This document shows, in pieces, positions 61,189-64,000 of a stretch of 64,000 nucleotides of DNA; position 1 is the first letter of the stretch; every line of letters begins with the position of its first letter. The stretch covers positions 3,460,023 through 3,524,022 of the forward strand of contig NZ_KB913024.1 in the NCBI RefSeq assembly GCF_000384035.1, written 5' to 3'. A model generated the notes under the pieces. That model worked only from the letters and a program-made list of their open reading frames with translations. It was not told the origin of the DNA and searched no databases. The position numbers were made by a program, and so were the translations under genes. Source of the DNA: Actinopolyspora mortivallis DSM 44261 (GTDB lineage: Bacteria; Actinomycetota; Actinomycetes; Mycobacteriales; Pseudonocardiaceae).

Positions 61189-62187
61189 GTGAACACCTTA
61201 CGTAGTCGTATTGTCGGCGGTGGCCCACGTCGCGGGGTGCCCGCGCTGCTGCTCGGACTGACCACCACCCTGGTACTCACCTCCTGCGGCAACGGCGGCG
61301 GAGAGGCCAACGGCAAGCTCGACGTCGTCGCCTCCACCGACATGTGGGCCAACGTCGCCGAAGCCGTGGCCGGAGACCGGGCCGAGGTGGAGGCGATCAT
61401 CGGCGACAACGAGGCCGACCCGCACTCCTACGAGAGCACCCCCCGGGACGCGGCCCGCATCGACCGGGCCGACCTGGTCGTCTACAACGGCGGCGGCTAC
61501 GACTCCTTCGTCGCCCAGATCCTGTCCGGCGACAACGAGGCGCCCCCCAGCGTGGAGGCGTTCAGCGCCGCGCGGGAGCAGGACCAGCACGACCACGACA
61601 CCGCCGAGAACCACGCCGACTCCGGCCACCACGAGCACGACCACGACCACTCCGGCAACGAACACGTCTGGTACGAGCCGAGCTCGGTCCAACGAGTCGC
61701 CGAACGGATCTCCGAACACCTCGGACAGCTGCGCCCGCAGCACTCGGCCGAGTTCGACCGGGCCGCCGCCGAGCTCGGCACCCGCCTCGACGAGGTCGAA
61801 CAACGCATCGACGACATCGAACAGCGCCACGGCGGCACCGAGGTGCTCACCACCGCCCCCATCGCCGACCTGCTACTGGACCGGGCCGGACTGGACGACG
61901 TCACCCCCCGGTCGTTCGTGCGCTCCGTGGAGTCCGGAAACGACCCCGCCGCGGCCACCGTCGCCGAGATGCAGGACCTCGTGGACTCACGACGTCCGGC
62001 GGTGCTGGTCCACAACCCGCAGACCGCCTCGTCGCTGACCGAACGGATCCGAACCCGCGCCGAGAACAACGGCATCCCCGTGGTGGAGATGCCCGAAACC
62101 CTCCCCGAGGGGCAGGACTACACCCAATGGATCTCGGGCCGGGTCTCCGCGCTGGAACGCGCCCTGGCCGAGTCCCCGAACCAGTGA
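61189..62187 (+). CDS. znuA: Zinc ABC transporter substrate-binding lipoprotein
   Basis: A 332-residue metal-binding lipoprotein of the ZnuA/cluster 9 class. The GTG start has AGGAG five bases before. A signal peptide with lipobox (LVLTSC) places Cys at about 29. The mature protein has a first metal His in EADPHSYE, a histidine-rich loop (HDHDTAENHADSGHHEHDHDH, about 138-160) typical of zinc, not manganese, carriers, a second His in EHVWYEP and an Asp late. It binds zinc outside the membrane. First gene of znuACB behind a Zur box. Longer frames upstream are ruled out by the operator. Confidence 0.88.
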   Translation: MNTLRSRIVGGGPRRGVPALLLGLTTTLVLTSCGNGGGEANGKLDVVASTDMWANVAEAVAGDRAEVEAIIGDNEADPHSYESTPRDAARIDRADLVVYNGGGYDSFVAQILSGDNEAPPSVEAFSAAREQDQHDHDTAENHADSGHHEHDHDHSGNEHVWYEPSSVQRVAERISEHLGQLRPQHSAEFDRAAAELGTRLDEVEQRIDDIEQRHGGTEVLTTAPIADLLLDRAGLDDVTPRSFVRSVESGNDPAAATVAEMQDLVDSRRPAVLVHNPQTASSLTERIRTRAENNGIPVVEMPETLPEGQDYTQWISGRVSALERALAESPNQ

Positions 62188-62216
62188 CCATCGCTTCCGA
62201 GCCCCAGGAAGAAGCC

Positions 62217-63083
62217 GTGCTTTCCCACCTCAGATCCCGGAAGAACCCACCGACCGAGGAGGTCGCCGAGACCCCCGAGTCACCACCCGCCGTGAGCCTG
62301 CGCGGGGCACGACTGTCCTACGGACAGCGTGTGCTCTGGCGGGACCTGGACCTGGACGTGACCCCCGGGGAGTTCCTGGCCGTGTTGGGACCCAACGGAT
62401 CGGGCAAAACGAGCCTGCTGCGGGTGCTGCTGGGCACCACCCCGCTGACCGAGGGCAGCGTCCACATCGCCGGTGAACCGGCCCACCGCGGCAACGAACG
62501 GATCGGCTACATCCCCCAGCAGCGTTCCCTGCAGGACAGCCTCACCCTGCGGGGCAGTGACCTCGTCGGCCTCGGGCTGGACGGACACCGCTGGGGAACC
62601 GGGCTGCGAGGACGCCGGGTGAGGGCCGAGCGGGTGCACGACGCGCTGCGCTCGGTGGACGCCACCGACTACGCGAAGACCCCGCTCGGGCTGCTCTCCG
62701 GCGGGGAACAGCAACGGCTGCGGGTCGCCCAGGCCCTGGTCTCCGACCCCCGCGTGCTGCTGTGTGACGAGCCGCTGCTGTCGCTGGACCCCTCCTACCA
62801 ACACCGGGTCAGCGGGCTCATCGCCCGCCAGGCCCGCCGGACCGGGGCCTCCGTGCTGTTCGTGACCCACGAGATCAACCCCGTGCTGCCCGTGGTCGAC
62901 CGGGTGCTCTACCTCGTGGACGGCCGGTTCCGCGTCGGAACCCCGGACGAGGTGATGAACTCGGAAACCCTGTCCGAACTGTACGGAACCGAGGTCGAGG
63001 TCGCCCGCGTCGGCGGGAAACTCGTCGTCGCCGGAGCCGAAGCGGAGCAGCAGCACCACGTGCACGAAGGAGGGTGGACATGA
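62217..63083 (+). CDS. znuC: Zinc ABC transporter ATP-binding protein
   Basis: A 288-residue ABC ATPase: Walker A GPNGSGKTS, Q-loop YIPQQRS, signature LLSGGEQQRL, Walker B VLLCDEPLLSLD and H-loop FVTHEI. The GTG at 62217 has AGGAAG seven bases ahead; another GTG at 62184 overlaps the znuA stop and is possible. The N-terminal 20-30 residues are charged and not conserved. The C-terminus ends in EQQHHVHEGG, a short His-containing tail. It overlaps znuB by ATGA. Confidence 0.88.
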   Translation: MLSHLRSRKNPPTEEVAETPESPPAVSLRGARLSYGQRVLWRDLDLDVTPGEFLAVLGPNGSGKTSLLRVLLGTTPLTEGSVHIAGEPAHRGNERIGYIPQQRSLQDSLTLRGSDLVGLGLDGHRWGTGLRGRRVRAERVHDALRSVDATDYAKTPLGLLSGGEQQRLRVAQALVSDPRVLLCDEPLLSLDPSYQHRVSGLIARQARRTGASVLFVTHEINPVLPVVDRVLYLVDGRFRVGTPDEVMNSETLSELYGTEVEVARVGGKLVVAGAEAEQQHHVHEGGWT

Positions 63084-63964
63084 ACCGCCTGGCGGACGCG
63101 CTGAGCAGGATGTTCGACCTCGGCCTCACCGGCGAGCTGCTCGGCTACCCCTTCGTGCAGCAGGCGCTGCTCGCCGCGGCGGCACTCGGCCTGGTCTCCG
63201 GGGTGCTGGCCCCCCTGGTGGTCACCCGCCGCATGTCCTTCGCGGTGCACGGCACGGCCGAACTCGCCTTCACCGGCGCCGCCGCCGCTCTGCTCGTCGG
63301 TGTCAGCGTCACCCTCGGAGCGTTGGGAGGGGCGATCCTCGCGGCCCTGCTGCTCGGGCTGCTCGGCCAGCGCGACAACGAACGCGACTCGGTCATCGGG
63401 GCCGTGCTCTCCTTCGGACTCGGGGTCGGGGTGCTGCTGCTGTGGATGAACCCCGAACGCACGGCGAACAAGTTCACCCTGCTGGTCGGCCAGATCGTGG
63501 GGGTGAGCTCGGCCGACGTCACCCTGCTCGGCGGCGCCGCGCTGGTGGTGCTGGTGATCACCGCGCTGTTGTACCGGCCGCTGCTGTTCGCCAGCGTCGA
63601 CCCCGAGGTCGCCGCCGCACGGGGGGTTCCCCTCGGCGTCCTCACCCCAGTGTTCTCCCTGCTGGTGGGCACGGCCACCGCACTCGGTGTGCACGTGGTG
63701 GGGGCACTGCTGGTGATGGCGCTCATGGTCACCCCCGGAGCCGCCGCCATCCGGGTGACCGCCAGCCCGCTGAAGGCCACGGTGCTCTCGGTGGTCTTCG
63801 CCGAGACCGCCGCCCTCGGAGGGATCCTGCTCTCGCTGGCCCCCGGAGTGCCGGTCAGCGCCTTCGTCACGGCGATCTCCTTCGGGATCTACCTGCTGTG
63901 CCGCTGGATCGGCGGGATGCGGATCAACAGGCTGACCCGGGGAAGCGCGGCGGCGACGGCCTGA
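63080..63964 (+). CDS. znuB: Zinc ABC transporter permease
   Basis: A 294-residue ABC-3 type permease with about eight helices. Family landmarks: LVVTRRMSFAVHGTAELAFTGAA (in parts), GDS-like loop missing, LLVGQIVGVSSADVTLLGG, and AARGVPLGVLTPVFSLLVGTATALGVHVVGALLVMALMVTPGAAA in parts. The ATG at 63080 overlaps the znuC stop and has GGAGGG at the right distance. It completes znuACB, the high-affinity zinc importer. The 36 bases to the end of the window hold nothing further. Confidence 0.88.
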   Translation: MNRLADALSRMFDLGLTGELLGYPFVQQALLAAAALGLVSGVLAPLVVTRRMSFAVHGTAELAFTGAAAALLVGVSVTLGALGGAILAALLLGLLGQRDNERDSVIGAVLSFGLGVGVLLLWMNPERTANKFTLLVGQIVGVSSADVTLLGGAALVVLVITALLYRPLLFASVDPEVAAARGVPLGVLTPVFSLLVGTATALGVHVVGALLVMALMVTPGAAAIRVTASPLKATVLSVVFAETAALGGILLSLAPGVPVSAFVTAISFGIYLLCRWIGGMRINRLTRGSAAATA

Positions 63965-64000
63965 ACCCCCGCACCGAAACGTCCCCGCCGGGGCCGAACG

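Noticed and set aside
1-64000. CRISPR arrays, rRNA genes, intact transposons
   Set aside because: Looked for repeat-spacer patterns, ribosomal signatures and transposase motifs; none seen.

Overview
The window reads as chromosome of a GC-rich actinomycete, most likely Pseudonocardiales or Actinopolysporales. The signs are heavy G/C at third codon positions, many GTG and TTG starts, a DasR-type GlcNAc circuit with MsiK, an EspG protein, a large SARP regulator, and DUF3159, DUF574 and LtrA families. The genus is an inference. Nearly every gene is accessory or metabolic; I see no rRNA, CRISPR array or intact insertion sequence.

Layout. 1-1059: a lower-GC stretch with no convincing gene. 1060-3046: CbtA/CbtB cobalt uptake behind a cobalamin riboswitch, divergent from an FhuF-like iron-sulfur protein. 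4394-8528: a PLP dehydratase, then the GlcNAc module (DasR, a dre operator, a SIS-domain sugar-phosphate enzyme and a GlcNAc kinase). 8555-11779: a DUF3159 protein, EspG, and a proline-rich protein with a PPE-like tail. 12193-18830: an SGNH hydrolase, a 958-residue SARP regulator, an unusual ADP-ribosylglycohydrolase and a double-hotdog protein. 18939-34220: scattered metabolic genes (trypsin-like protease, CocE-type hydrolase, spermidine-synthase-like protein, LysR, SDR, tandem LtrA proteins, alpha/beta hydrolase, threonine dehydratase, pirin, VOC) and a truncated acetyltransferase. 34328-38537: a tightly coupled operon of an iron-sulfur PD-(D/E)XK-like protein and an SF1 helicase.

38694-45418 looks like the remains of an element integrated in a tRNA-Thr gene. 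A functional tRNA-Thr(TGT) lies at the right end beside the N-terminal stub of a tyrosine integrase, and a diverged copy of the tRNA 3' half lies in the same orientation at the left end. Inside are two small membrane proteins, a ThiF/E1-like enzyme overlapping a divergent aspartate-carbamoyltransferase homologue, an ArsR regulator with a divergent drug exporter, and a frameshifted molybdopterin nitrate reductase fragment. The ThiF-carbamoyltransferase pair is the best candidate here for an undescribed system; the helicase-nuclease pair is second.

45810-64000 returns to chromosomal style: the ThrE exporter; trehalose synthesis and breakdown (OtsA, then a trehalose-phosphatase fused to a GH15 domain); a DUF4178, DUF4247, proline-tailed protein, DUF350 and membrane spermidine synthase operon; an FUSC exporter with an apparently leaderless start; a LacI regulator; an MsiK-type ATPase behind a dre-like site; and a ZnuACB zinc transporter behind a Zur-like box.
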